Counted from the first letter of the stretch, positions 1 through 8,427 are shown. The stretch: 22,323 bases of DNA from JBGOUV01 sp041477815 (GCA_041477815.1 JBGOUV010000059.1:1-22323), one strand, 5' to 3'. Numbers and translations: made by a program. Notes: a model not told the origin generated them from the letters alone.

Positions 1-1995
1 CTCACGCAGGCGGCGCTCGACAACGTGCTCGACCCGCTGGTCGGCCGCGAAAACGAACTCGAACGAGCGGTTCAGATCCTCTGCCGCCGCACCAAGAACA
101 ATCCCGTTTTGATCGGCGAGCCCGGCGTGGGCAAGACGGCCATCGTGGAAGGCCTGGCCCAGCGGATCGCCGACGGCGAGGTGCCGTCATTCCTGGCCGA
201 CAAACGCATCCTGGCCTTGGACCTGTCGCTGATCGTGGCCGGCACCAAGTATCGCGGGCAGTTTGAGGAGCGGCTCAAGACCATCATGAAGGAGTTGATG
301 GAGAACCAGAACGCCATCATCTTCATCGACGAGTTGCACACGCTGGTAGGGGCGGGTTCGGCGGAGGGGTCGCTGGACGCCGCCAATATCCTGAAGCCGG
401 CGCTGTCGCGCGGCGAGATCCAGTGCATCGGGGCGACCACGCCCGGCGAGTACCGCAAGTCGATCGAGAAGGACCGCTCCCTGGAGCGGCGCTTCCAGGC
501 GGTGAAGGTGCCGCCGCCGAACGAAGAGGACGCCATCAAGATCCTGTTCGGCATCAAGGATCGGTACGAAAAGTTTCACGCCGTGAGCTACACCGACGAC
601 TGCCTGCGGGTGGCGGTTTACACGTCGAGCCGCTACATACCCGACCGCTTCCTGCCGGATAAAGCCATCGACCTGATCGACGAGGCCGGGGCGCGGGTGA
701 AGCTGCGCCAGACCACGCTGCCGGACGATCTGGCCGACATCCAGAAACGCATCAAGTTCATCGTCCACCGGATGGAGAACGCCATCGCCAACCACGAATT
801 CGAGAAGGCGCGGTTCTATTCCGACGAGGAGCGCAAGGAGCGTGAGAACCTGCGTCTGCTGCGGGAGAAGTACAACCTGGACGAAAGCTCCATCGGGGTG
901 GTGACCAAGGACGACATCGAGGACGTGGTAGCGCGCTGGACGGGCGTGCCCATGACCGCCATCAAGGAAGAAGAGCTGGCCAAGCTGATCCGGATCGAGG
1001 AGGAGCTGCACCACCGGATCATCAGCCAGGAGAAAGCCATATCGGCGCTGGCGCGGGCCATCCGCCGGTCGCGCGCCGGGTTGAAGTCGCCCAACCGTCC
1101 GGCCGGGTCGTTCCTGTTCCTGGGGCCGACGGGCGTCGGCAAAACCGAGGTCGCCCGCGCGCTGGCCGGGTTCCTGTTCGGCAGCGAGAAGGCGCTGATC
1201 CGCTTCGACATGTCCGAGTTCATGGAGAAGCATTCAGTGTCGAAGCTGATCGGCTCGCCCCCGGGCTACGTGGGCTATGAGGAGGGCGGCCAGTTGACCG
1301 AGCGCGTCAAGCGCGCTCCCTACTCGATCATCCTGCTGGACGAGATCGAGAAGGCCCATCCGGATGTCTTCAATATCCTGCTGCAGGTCTTTGAGGACGG
1401 TCATCTCACGGACGGCTTAGGCAACACCGTCGACTTCAAGAACACCATCATCATCATGACTTCCAACATCGGCGCGCGGTTCCTGGAGAAGCGCTCGTCG
1501 CTCGGCTTCCAGTCGTCCTCGGTGGAGGCGACCCAGGCCAAGATGGAGGACCTGGTGAAGGGCGAGTTGAAGCGGGTGTTCAATCCCGAGTTCCTCAACC
1601 GGCTGGACGAGGTGATCCTGTTCACGTCGCTGACCGACGAGGATCTGGTCAAGATCATCGGTCTGCTGGTCGAGCAGGTGAACGTGAACCTGGCGCCGAA
1701 GGAGATCCGGGTGCGCCTGACCGACGACGCGGCCCGGTACATACTGGAGAAGACCTGCGCCGACCGGGGTTACGGGGCCCGCCCGCTGCGGCGCGCGCTG
1801 CAGAAGTACATCGAGGATCCGCTGTCGGAGGCCCTGATCCAGGGCCACCTGCCGCACCCGGCGGAGTTGGAGATCTATCTCGGCGACAACGGCATGTACT
1901 ACCGGCCCGTACGGGAAGCGGTGCTGGTGGTCGCCGAAGGCGAGGAGGAGTCAGCCGACTCGGTCAGCCAGGGTGTGCCTCTGTTCATGTTCTGA
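1..1995 (+). CDS. clpC: ATP-dependent Clp protease ATP-binding subunit, ClpC type (5' truncated)
   Basis: Hexameric AAA+ unfoldase that in this family feeds substrates to the ClpP protease in the cytoplasm. The frame is open from base 1, so the Clp_N domain (roughly 150 residues judging from the usual ~810-residue length) lies outside the window. Visible in order: AAA-1 Walker A GEPGVGKT (nt 115-138) and Walker B IIFIDELH; a short middle region with a UVR-like segment (around nt 770-850), which marks ClpC rather than ClpB with its long coiled-coil M domain; AAA-2 Walker A GPTGVGKT (nt 1123-1146) and Walker B IILLDEIEKAH; an LGF tripeptide (nt 1501-1509) at the position of the ClpP-docking loop; and the D2-small domain ending in a variable tail. 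No frameshift is seen. ClpB is the main alternative but is disfavoured by the short middle domain and the LGF loop. Confidence 0.95.
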   Translation, partial: LTQAALDNVLDPLVGRENELERAVQILCRRTKNNPVLIGEPGVGKTAIVEGLAQRIADGEVPSFLADKRILALDLSLIVAGTKYRGQFEERLKTIMKELMENQNAIIFIDELHTLVGAGSAEGSLDAANILKPALSRGEIQCIGATTPGEYRKSIEKDRSLERRFQAVKVPPPNEEDAIKILFGIKDRYEKFHAVSYTDDCLRVAVYTSSRYIPDRFLPDKAIDLIDEAGARVKLRQTTLPDDLADIQKRIKFIVHRMENAIANHEFEKARFYSDEERKERENLRLLREKYNLDESSIGVVTKDDIEDVVARWTGVPMTAIKEEELAKLIRIEEELHHRIISQEKAISALARAIRRSRAGLKSPNRPAGSFLFLGPTGVGKTEVARALAGFLFGSEKALIRFDMSEFMEKHSVSKLIGSPPGYVGYEEGGQLTERVKRAPYSIILLDEIEKAHPDVFNILLQVFEDGHLTDGLGNTVDFKNTIIIMTSNIGARFLEKRSSLGFQSSSVEATQAKMEDLVKGELKRVFNPEFLNRLDEVILFTSLTDEDLVKIIGLLVEQVNVNLAPKEIRVRLTDDAARYILEKTCADRGYGARPLRRALQKYIEDPLSEALIQGHLPHPAELEIYLGDNGMYYRPVREAVLVVAEGEEESADSVSQGVPLFMF

Positions 1996-2000
1996 GATGA

Positions 2001-2028
2001 GGAGAGCCAGGAAAAGGCAAGGCTCTCC
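2001..2028 (+). terminator. Stem-loop just after clpC (possible terminator or mRNA 3' end)
   Basis: GGAGAGCC (2001-2008) and GGCTCTCC (2021-2028) form a perfect 8-bp inverted repeat with a 12-nt purine-rich loop, starting 5 nt after the clpC stop. No T-tract follows, so a classical intrinsic terminator is not supported. It could be a Rho-dependent 3' end or an RNA-stabilising hairpin. Confidence 0.45.
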
Positions 2029-2045
2029 GAACGCCAGAATCACAA

Positions 2046-2265
2046 GGCCTCCGCTTGCGCGGGCGGCTTCCAGATTCGCTGGAAGGCGTCGATACGGGGC
2101 TGAATCTCCTCAGACCGGAACTGGGCCGATCCGCACTCGTCGGGCGGCAAGAGCCACATTCTGCCGCTCCTTGCCCGAAAGGTAGACCTCGTCTCCAAGC
2201 GGGCGCTTCGGAGTACTTTGCGGGAAGAGGTCCTCTCCCAAGCCCTGCTCATCTATGCGGCGTGA
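2046..2265 (+). pseudogene. Decayed MntA-type minimal nucleotidyltransferase (antitoxin) remnant
   Basis: In the frame ending with the TGA at 2263-2265, the C-terminus reads as a minimal nucleotidyltransferase: LLARKVDLVSKRALRSTLRE and then EEVLSQALLIYAA, matching the family's GRKVDLV...LR..I..EA ending. Upstream this frame is closed by a TGA at 2101. The family signal continues only in the neighbouring frame (RPELGRSALVGRQE, about nt 2115-2156), so there is at least one frameshift near 2150. A very weak trace of the catalytic RG...PDS..D region lies around 2055-2090. The N-terminal half is not recognisable. The stop overlaps the following HepT-like start by 11 nt, as is common in intact mntA-hepT operons. 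In intact systems the nucleotidyltransferase AMPylates and silences HepT. This copy cannot encode a working enzyme. Confidence 0.6.
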
Positions 2266-2595
2266 GCAGCTTTACCTGGAAGACATCCTCACGGCAGCAG
2301 ATGCCATCTCCGCGTTCATCCAGGAGCAGGACTTGGGATCGTTTGAAGCCAATCGCATGCTCCGGAGCGCGTTGCTCATCAACTGACGATCATTGGCGAA
2401 GCGCTTTCCGGTGAGTTACTCGAGCGCTATCCTGACATCCCGTGGCCGGGTATAAGTGGTAAGGGGAATATCATTGTCCACCACTGCTTTGGAATCGATT
2501 GGGAAGAGGTTTGGCGTACTGGGATCCCACGGGTCCCGGTCTTGCGCGTCCAGGTCGAGGACATGCTTCGCGCCGAATTCACCGAGGGACGTTGA
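2255..2595 (+). pseudogene. Frameshifted HepT-like HEPN toxin (DUF86) remnant
   Basis: The ATG at 2255 opens a typical HepT N-terminus (MRREQLYLEDILTAADAISA and on through MLRSALL) that stops at TGA 2384-2386. The remainder continues in the +1-related frame from 2383 to TGA 2593-2595: LTIIGEALSGELLERYPDIP, then NIIVHHCFGIDWEEVWRT, ending VEDMLRAEF. The family normally has two residues between SALL and LTIIGEA, and here there are 5 nt instead of 6, consistent with a single-base deletion at about 2378-2382. The catalytic motif R-x4-H-x-Y has also decayed: Arg reads Gly (GGG at 2464-2466) and the AMPylated Tyr reads Cys. Known family role: RNase toxin of the type VII MntA/HepT system. This copy is inferred to be dead. 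Confidence 0.78.
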
Positions 2596-2599
2596 AGAC

Positions 2600-2668
2600 T
2601 TACCATTTCCAAATCTTGAGAGCGTTGCGGCCGAGGATCCACTCCTTGTCGCGGTCGGCGAAAGACCC
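2600..2668 (-). pseudogene. C-terminal scrap of an amidohydrolase (amidohydrolase-2 type)
   Basis: On the minus strand, 22 codons between two stops read GSFADRDKEWILGRNALKIW followed by KW and a stop. This resembles the C-terminal helix of amidohydrolase-2 family proteins (D.DK..ILG.NA.R...W). No upstream part of such a gene is visible before position 2780. The rest of 2596-2780 shows no recognisable gene apart from the promoter of the following kinase. The match is short, so chance resemblance is possible. Confidence 0.35.
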
Positions 2669-2767
2669 TTATCGCCCAGGATTAGCGCGCTACCTCGGAG
2701 ACACACTCAAATTGCCCAGGCGCGAGGCCGGTTTCAGGGGCGCGGTATAACCCAGCCAGACTCGGGG

Positions 2768-2773
2768 TACAAT
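2768..2773 (+). promoter_or_regulatory. -10-like box TACAAT, predicts leaderless start of the kinase gene
   Basis: TACAAT lies 7 nt before the ATG at 2781, which places the expected transcription start at or next to the A of the start codon. There is no Shine-Dalgarno sequence and no clear -35 box. The same geometry recurs before several other genes in the window. Confidence 0.5.
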
Positions 2774-2780
2774 CGTTACG

Positions 2781-5700
2781 ATGGCGGAAAGTGCGAATCC
2801 CCAGCAGCGGTATCAACTCGGCAAGGTGTTGGGGCGCGGGGGGATGGGCGTCGTCTACAAGGCGTACGACACCCAGATGAATCGCGAGGTGGCGCTAAAG
2901 ACTCTCTTGGACGTGGACAACACCGCGGCGCTGGAACTCTTTTATAAAGAGTGGGGGTTGCTGGCGACCATCGTCCACCCGAATATCGTCGGAATTTACG
3001 ACGTGGGGGAGTTCGAACAGGAGGGGGTGAAGAGGCCTTTCTTCACCATGCCGCTGCTGCGGGGGGTCACCCTCGAGCAGTTGATTCGGGAGCGGAGTGC
3101 GCGGCTGACGGTGGAGAACACGATCGCCATCCTGACCCAGGCTTGCCGGGGCTTGCAGGCGGCGCACGAGCTGGGACTGATCCACCGGGACATGAAGCCG
3201 AGCAACATCTTCGTCATGGAGGACGATTCGGTTAAGCTGATCGATTTCGGAATCGCGCGGCTGGCGCGGATGGCGTCAGGGACCGCTCTGAAAGGCACGG
3301 TGTACTACATGGCGCCGGAGCAGTTTCAGATGAAACCACCGTCGCCGTTGTCGGATCTGTTCAGCCTGGCGGTGGTGTCCTACGAGACGCTGTCGGGGCG
3401 GCGGCCGTTCCAGGGGGCCACCGACAGTGAGGTGATCGCGGCGGTGCTGCATCAGAATCCACCGGCGCCGTCGGACCTGAATCCCAACATCAACTATGCG
3501 ATCAGCCAGGTGATTCACAAGGGGTTGGCCAAGCAGCCGTGGCACCGGTTCCAAAGCGCGAAGGAGTTCGGGGAGGCGCTGCAGAAAGCGGTTCGGAACG
3601 AGCCGCTGGAGTTTTTCGACGTGGCCGCGATCCAGCCGCGAATCGAGCGGGCGGCGCGGACGTTCGAGCAGGGGGACTACGATTTCGCCTCGGAGCTGCT
3701 GGCGGAGCTGGAGGGCGAGGGTCACCTGGACCCCAAGATCACGCTGCTCCGGCGGCAGCTGGACCAAGCCATGCGGCAGGTGCGGATCGGGAAGCTGCTG
3801 GAAACGGCGCGGCGGTTCTTCGAGGCCCACGAGCATTCGCTGGCGCTGCGGAGGGTGGACGACGCGCTGGAGCTGGATCGGGAGAATGCCGATGTGCTGG
3901 CGCTGAAGTCGCAGATTGAGAAGGCGCGGTCGGCGAGGAAGATGCACGAGTGGACGCAGGTGGCGCGGCAAAGTCTGCAAAACCTGGAGTTCCGGCAGGC
4001 GCGCGAGGCGGTGGACAGTCTGGTGAAGCTGCGGCCGAACGATCCGGAGATCCTGCGGCTGCGCACCGAGATCGACCGGCGGGAGCAGGAGCTGCACCGC
4101 TCGCGGGAGCAGAAGGCGCGGCTCTATAAGCTGGCCATGGAGGGATGGGAGCGGGGGGACATCGCGGCGGCGTTTAACCGACTGGAGGCGCTGCTGGCGC
4201 TGGTGCGGGACCAGCCCGACCCGTCCGGACAGAACGACATGTATCAGAAGTTCTATGACCAGGTACGGGCGGAGCGGGACACCATCAACGCCGCGTACGA
4301 CGAGGCGCGGCGGCAGTTCGGGGCAGGGAATTTCGATCCGGCGCTGGTCATCTGCCGGCAGTACCTCATGCGGTTTCCGAGCCATGCGCTGTTTCAGGCG
4401 CTGCGGTGCGACGTGGAGGAAAAGCGCCGGCAGGCGATGTCGTCGTTTGTGGCGGAAGTGGACCGCCGGGTGGAGCAGGAGCCGGATCCGGAGAAGCGGG
4501 TGGCGATACTGGAGGCGGCGCTGGCGCAACATCCTGGAGATCCGCAACTGGAGCGGGCGCTCTCGCTGGCGCGGGAAAAGCGAGACCTGGTGGCGTCGAT
4601 CAAGAACCGGGGGCGGTACCTGGAGGAGCACGGGCAGTACAGCGAGGCGCTGGACCAATGGGAGATCCTGCGGGCGGTCGATCCGGCGTATCCCGGGCTG
4701 GAGGCGGAGCGGGAACGGGCGGCCCAAGGGCGGGAGCGGGCGGCCCAAGGGCGGGAGCGGCAATCGCAACTGGAGGCGCGGTCACGCTGGATGGGGGAGA
4801 TCGAGCGACTGCAGCGGGCGGGGGACCACGAGGGCGCACTGCAGGCGGTGGGGGCGGCACGGGTGGAGTTTCCGGAGGATGCGGATCTGGCGGCCATTGC
4901 AGAGTCGGTGCGGCGAGGGCGGGAGCGTACGCAGGAGGCGATGACGCTGCTCCAACAGTCGCGGCAATTGGACGAAACCGGGCAGCCGGAGGAAGCGCTG
5001 CGGCTGGCCGAGCAGGCGCACGAAGTGGAGCCGTCGGATAACGTGGTGACCACGGTGCTGGTGAACTCGCTGTTGGAGCAGGCGCAGCGGGTGATGGGAG
5101 CGGATCCGGACGCGGCCGAGTCGATGGTAGACCGGATCCTGGCTCTCGATCCGCAGCATGCCGAGGCGCAGCAATTGCGCCAGCAGATCGCGACGCGGCG
5201 GCGGGAAGAATACCTGGAGTGGTGCGGGTGGCAGGCGCGACGGTTGAAGGAGGCGGGAGACACGACGGGGGCGAGGGCGGTGCTGGAGCAGGGGCTGCTG
5301 ACGTATCCGGAGGAGCCGCGATTGGTGGAGCTGCGGGAGGAGTTGGAGGGGAGGGGGGCAGAGCCGGCGGCTAAGACGGAGTTAGCGGAGAGGCCGGCGG
5401 TGGAGGAGTTGGAGCGGGAGCCCACGCCGGCGGCAGGGCCCGCTGTCAAGAGGAAGCCCCTGCCCGCCAAACCGCGAGGGCCGGCGGTGAGGCGGTGGCT
5501 GCCGGCTGTGGCGCTGGCGGCGATCTTTGTAGTGGCAGTGGCGGTGGTGTCGGTGGTGGCGCGGGGGAAACGGTCGCGGACGCCGGCGCCGGTTCCGGCG
5601 GAAACGCGGGTGGTGAGCCTGAGCGCGCTGCCCCCGGGGGCGGCGATTGTGGTGAACGGGCAGCCCTGTGGTGTGTCGCAGTGCGAGCCACGGCTGGCGC

Positions 5701-7454
5701 CGGGGACCTACCTGGCGGAGGCGCGTCTGGCTGGGTATCAGACCGCTACCGTGGAGTTCACGGTGGGGCCGGCCGGGGTGGCCCCGGTGTTGCTGACGCT
5801 CGTGCCGTCGGGGACGGTGGTCCGGGTGGCTTCGGACCTGGAGAACGCGGCGGTGCTGGTGGATGACAAGCCGGCGGGGCAGATCCAGAACGGGGAGTTT
5901 GAGCTGCGCACGGTGGCGGCGGGGACGCACACGGTGACGGTGCTGGGGCCGTCGGGGCGGGCGACGGTGTCATTTGAGGCGGCGGACGCCTTGCCGCCAT
6001 GGCTGCGGCGTCCCCTGGAGCCGGGGGGCTTGAGAACCATCGTGGTGGCCGGGTTGGGGCCGACGGCGCGGGCCTGGGCCAATCTGAAAGCCGGCGAGGC
6101 CACCCTGGACGGTCAGGCGGCGGGGGCGTTGACGACGGAGGGGGTGCAACTGAACAATCTGGCGGAGGGGTCTCACGAACTGGCGCTGGGAGCGGGAGGC
6201 GCGCAGCACAAGATCGTGTTCACCAGCGAAGCCATACCACTGCTGACTGCCTTCATCGGGGCGGACACGTCGCTGGGATCGTTGCGGATTACGGCCAGCG
6301 AGGACGAAGTGGCGGTGTTTTTGAACGGGCAGCGGCAGAAGAGAACGACGCAGAAAGGGAGACTGCTGCTGTCGCTGGCGCCCAGGAAGTACACGGTGCG
6401 GGTGGCCAAAGAAGGATTCCTGCCGCCGCCGGAGCAGACCGTGGAGATACAGCGGGGCGAGGAGACACGGCTGGAGTTCAAGCTGGCGGCGCCGCCGAAA
6501 TTCGCGGCCTTCCGGCTGCGCAACGGGACGCCGGGGGCGGAGGTGATGCTGGATGGGACCCACATCGGGACGGTGGGGGCCGACGGGATGTTTGTGTTTC
6601 CGAAGCTGGATCCACCGGGGAAGCACACGGTTACGATGCGGAAGGAGTCGCACCAGCCGCGGCAGTTCGACATGGATTTTCCGGCCGGGGTGACGTCGGA
6701 GCTGGAAGGGGGCCTGGAGACGACGCTGGGAACGCTGCGGATCGAGGCGACGCCGGCGCCGCCGGAGATCCGGCTGACGCTGCGGCGGGAGGGGGAAGCG
6801 GACCGGACGGTGGGCGAGACCACCATGCCGTTGCCGGAGGGGACGTACCGGGTAACCGGAAGCGCTAATGGGTATCAGGCCGGGTCGGTCACGGTGCGGG
6901 TGACGGCGGGCCGGACGGCGACGGCGGCGCTGGCGCTGCGGCGGGTGGAGGTCCCCCAGCCGGTGGCGAAGGCGCCGGTCCTGACCCTGGCCGACTGGGA
7001 GAAGACCGGCGGATGGACGCGCGAAGGGCCCCTGCTGGTGCGGCGGGGGGGCAACGTGGTGGTGGCGCCGCTGGCGCCGCTGGCGGGGTCCTATAATTTT
7101 ACGATCCTGCTGCAAAGGGGATCGCGGCTGGAGTGGCTGTTGAACTACGTAGACGACCGCAACTATGTCCAGTATCAGTTAGACAAAACAAACTTCAGCC
7201 GGGTGGAAATGGTCAACGGGCGGCGGGGGGAGGCGGTGCGGGCGCCGCACCGCGTGGATCGGGACACCTATATCTCGGTGCAGATCGACGTGAGCTCGGA
7301 GGCCGTGATCCACCGCTTGCTGCGCGCGGAGAAGTGGGAGTTTCTGGACGAGTTTCGGAAGGCGGGGGGCAATATGCTGGCGGGGCCGTTCGCGTTTCGG
7401 GTGACCGGGCGGGACCAGGTAGGGTTGAGCGATTTCCGGTTCCTGGCCAGGTAA
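2781..7454 (+). CDS. Membrane Ser/Thr protein kinase with TPR-like region and PEGA-domain array
   Basis: A 1557-residue Hanks-type kinase. The N-terminal catalytic domain (about residues 11-275) is complete: Gly loop GRGGMGVVYKA, ATP-binding Lys40, HRDMKPSN with catalytic Asp137, DFG 155-157 and APE 178-180. Residues ~280-890 are charged helical repeats of TPR or coiled-coil character that fit a scaffold. A Pro-rich hinge leads to one membrane span (about 907-928: LPAVALAAIFVVAVAVVSVV). The extracytoplasmic part starts with PEGA-type beta modules (PPGAAIVVNGQPCG...L.PGTY...LAGY at about 944-1010), continues with several diverged copies to about 1410, and ends in a LamG/jelly-roll-like beta domain (about 1415-1557). 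Topology and domain order suggest a sensor coupling envelope state to cytoplasmic phosphorylation; the ligand is unknown. ATG 2781 is chosen because the kinase domain starts 10 residues later and a -10 box lies 7 nt upstream. Confidence 0.92.
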   Translation: MAESANPQQRYQLGKVLGRGGMGVVYKAYDTQMNREVALKTLLDVDNTAALELFYKEWGLLATIVHPNIVGIYDVGEFEQEGVKRPFFTMPLLRGVTLEQLIRERSARLTVENTIAILTQACRGLQAAHELGLIHRDMKPSNIFVMEDDSVKLIDFGIARLARMASGTALKGTVYYMAPEQFQMKPPSPLSDLFSLAVVSYETLSGRRPFQGATDSEVIAAVLHQNPPAPSDLNPNINYAISQVIHKGLAKQPWHRFQSAKEFGEALQKAVRNEPLEFFDVAAIQPRIERAARTFEQGDYDFASELLAELEGEGHLDPKITLLRRQLDQAMRQVRIGKLLETARRFFEAHEHSLALRRVDDALELDRENADVLALKSQIEKARSARKMHEWTQVARQSLQNLEFRQAREAVDSLVKLRPNDPEILRLRTEIDRREQELHRSREQKARLYKLAMEGWERGDIAAAFNRLEALLALVRDQPDPSGQNDMYQKFYDQVRAERDTINAAYDEARRQFGAGNFDPALVICRQYLMRFPSHALFQALRCDVEEKRRQAMSSFVAEVDRRVEQEPDPEKRVAILEAALAQHPGDPQLERALSLAREKRDLVASIKNRGRYLEEHGQYSEALDQWEILRAVDPAYPGLEAERERAAQGRERAAQGRERQSQLEARSRWMGEIERLQRAGDHEGALQAVGAARVEFPEDADLAAIAESVRRGRERTQEAMTLLQQSRQLDETGQPEEALRLAEQAHEVEPSDNVVTTVLVNSLLEQAQRVMGADPDAAESMVDRILALDPQHAEAQQLRQQIATRRREEYLEWCGWQARRLKEAGDTTGARAVLEQGLLTYPEEPRLVELREELEGRGAEPAAKTELAERPAVEELEREPTPAAGPAVKRKPLPAKPRGPAVRRWLPAVALAAIFVVAVAVVSVVARGKRSRTPAPVPAETRVVSLSALPPGAAIVVNGQPCGVSQCEPRLAPGTYLAEARLAGYQTATVEFTVGPAGVAPVLLTLVPSGTVVRVASDLENAAVLVDDKPAGQIQNGEFELRTVAAGTHTVTVLGPSGRATVSFEAADALPPWLRRPLEPGGLRTIVVAGLGPTARAWANLKAGEATLDGQAAGALTTEGVQLNNLAEGSHELALGAGGAQHKIVFTSEAIPLLTAFIGADTSLGSLRITASEDEVAVFLNGQRQKRTTQKGRLLLSLAPRKYTVRVAKEGFLPPPEQTVEIQRGEETRLEFKLAAPPKFAAFRLRNGTPGAEVMLDGTHIGTVGADGMFVFPKLDPPGKHTVTMRKESHQPRQFDMDFPAGVTSELEGGLETTLGTLRIEATPAPPEIRLTLRREGEADRTVGETTMPLPEGTYRVTGSANGYQAGSVTVRVTAGRTATAALALRRVEVPQPVAKAPVLTLADWEKTGGWTREGPLLVRRGGNVVVAPLAPLAGSYNFTILLQRGSRLEWLLNYVDDRNYVQYQLDKTNFSRVEMVNGRRGEAVRAPHRVDRDTYISVQIDVSSEAVIHRLLRAEKWEFLDEFRKAGGNMLAGPFAFRVTGRDQVGLSDFRFLAR
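4716..4757 (+). repeat. Exact 21-bp tandem duplication inside the kinase gene
   Basis: Two identical 21-bp units (4716-4736 and 4737-4757) encode the seven-residue unit RAAQGRE twice within the helical scaffold region. The unit length of seven codons is neutral for the frame and heptad-compatible. It looks like a recent slippage duplication. Confidence 0.85.
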
Positions 7455-7531
7455 GAAAACGCACTAGGCTTAAGTAGTATTAGGTGAAAAGCCACATAGC
7501 ACGGGGCGTCCTTTCGGCGTATAAGGGAGGC

Positions 7532-7538
7532 AGGAGGT
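7532..7538 (+). promoter_or_regulatory. Strong ribosome binding site AGGAGGT
   Basis: AGGAGGT lies 9 nt before the ATG at 7548 and fixes that start. It contrasts with the SD-less starts elsewhere in the window. The 93-nt gap after the kinase holds no clear terminator hairpin. Confidence 0.8.
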
Positions 7539-7547
7539 AACCCTGGT

Positions 7548-8306
7548 ATGTTGCGTTCTTTGGTACTAACCCTGTTCGTGGTGGGCCTGCCGGCGGGGGC
7601 CGAAACGTCACCGCTCGCGCTCTCTCATTTCGCCGACGGCGGGGGATGGAAGAGTCAAATCGCCGTTTTCAACACGTTTGGCGTGGATTTTGCCCACGTG
7701 GTTATCCAGTTTCGCGGATCGGAGGGCCAAAAGGTCGCCGTTCCGCTGGGGCAGTACGGCACGGTAAGCTCCCTGGACGTGGAGCTGGGAACGCAACGGT
7801 CGCTGTTCCTGGAGACGTCCGGGACGGGCCCGGAGGTGCAGACGGGGTGGGTAGAGATCATACAGATCAGCGGAAGCACCCCGGTGCGGGCCTATGCCGT
7901 GTTCCGGCAGACGGTTCCGGGACGGCCTGATTACGAGGCCGTGGCGGCCGGAATGCGGGCGGCCGCCTCGATCACCTTTCCGTTCGACAACACGGAGGGT
8001 CTGGTCACCGGCTTCGCAGTGGTGAATCTGGGCGTGAGCGGCTGCACGGTCGGGGTTTTCCCCATCTTCGATGAAGCGGGAAACTCGCTGGCGAGCCAGC
8101 CCAAGGTGGCCGGCAACCTCGGGGCCAGTGGGCATACGGCATTTGTGGCCACGGACCGGATCCCGGAGCTGGCGGGCAAACGAGGCTACTTGAAACTCTT
8201 CCCGCTGTTCGGGTGCTCGGGGGGAATTGCGGCGCTGGGGCTGCGGTTCAACCCCACCGGTCCGTTCACGAATCTGCAGCCGTTGAGCGCGGAGACGCCG
8301 TTTTGA
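7548..8306 (+). CDS. Secreted protein of unknown function, two-repeat beta-rich fold
   Basis: A 252-residue protein with a Sec signal peptide (LRSLVLTLFVVGLPAGAET; cleavage likely after AGA at residue 18). The mature part begins with LALSHFADGGGWKSQIAVFN, a motif I associate with abundant uncharacterised secreted proteins of Acidobacteriota. A second block (FPFDNTEGLVTGFAVVNLGV) looks like a repeat of the same beta module, suggesting two tandem sandwich domains. Two Cys residues (in SGCTVG and FGCSGG) could form a disulfide. No catalytic motif is visible. It follows the kinase in the same direction after 93 nt but has its own strong ribosome binding site. It may be an extracytoplasmic partner of the PEGA kinase, but nothing in the sequence proves that. 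Confidence 0.8.
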   Translation: MLRSLVLTLFVVGLPAGAETSPLALSHFADGGGWKSQIAVFNTFGVDFAHVVIQFRGSEGQKVAVPLGQYGTVSSLDVELGTQRSLFLETSGTGPEVQTGWVEIIQISGSTPVRAYAVFRQTVPGRPDYEAVAAGMRAAASITFPFDNTEGLVTGFAVVNLGVSGCTVGVFPIFDEAGNSLASQPKVAGNLGASGHTAFVATDRIPELAGKRGYLKLFPLFGCSGGIAALGLRFNPTGPFTNLQPLSAETPF

Positions 8307-8315
8307 TCTGAGAAT

Positions 8316-8334
8316 TGGCGGCACCGAGCCGCCA
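8316..8334 (+). terminator. Short GC-rich hairpin after the secreted-protein gene
   Basis: TGGCGGC (8316-8322) and GCCGCCA (8328-8334) form a perfect 7-bp stem with a 5-nt loop, about 10 nt after the stop codon. No T-tract follows. It may be a weak or factor-dependent terminator. The remaining ~90 nt up to 8427 hold only the promoter of the next gene and a GC-rich stretch without a gene. Confidence 0.4.
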
Positions 8335-8415
8335 CCGTCAGGGAGCGGTTCTGGCGCTGCATAGAAGGCAAGCGCTCTCTTACGGTCGCGGCTCTTGCCG
8401 CTTGGTCCGGGCGGG

Positions 8416-8421
8416 TACAAT
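8416..8421 (+). promoter_or_regulatory. -10-like box TACAAT, predicts leaderless start of the Rpn-like gene
   Basis: TACAAT ends 6 nt before the ATG at 8428, so the A of the ATG falls exactly at the expected +1. A TTGCCG at 8395-8400 could serve as -35 with a short 15-nt spacer. The box is preceded by GGG as at the kinase promoter (GGGTACAAT at both). There is no Shine-Dalgarno sequence. Confidence 0.55.
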
Positions 8422-8427
8422 GACGAC

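Noticed and set aside
1973..2414. Small plus-strand ORFs between clpC and the kinase (1973-2185, 2055-2414)
   Set aside because: Their translations are mixtures of wrong frames over the MntA/HepT remnants; the family similarity is in other frames.
3276..4769. 497-codon open frame on the minus strand opposite the kinase scaffold
   Set aside because: Its product is a low-complexity Arg/Leu/Pro/Gln-rich shadow of a GC-rich gene; the plus frame has clear kinase and helical-repeat content.
8340..8400. Possible interspersed repeat resembling the CGCT..TTACGGTCGCGGCTC type seen in some acidobacterial and planctomycete genomes
   Set aside because: Only one copy occurs here and the resemblance is from memory; without a genome-wide count it cannot be supported.
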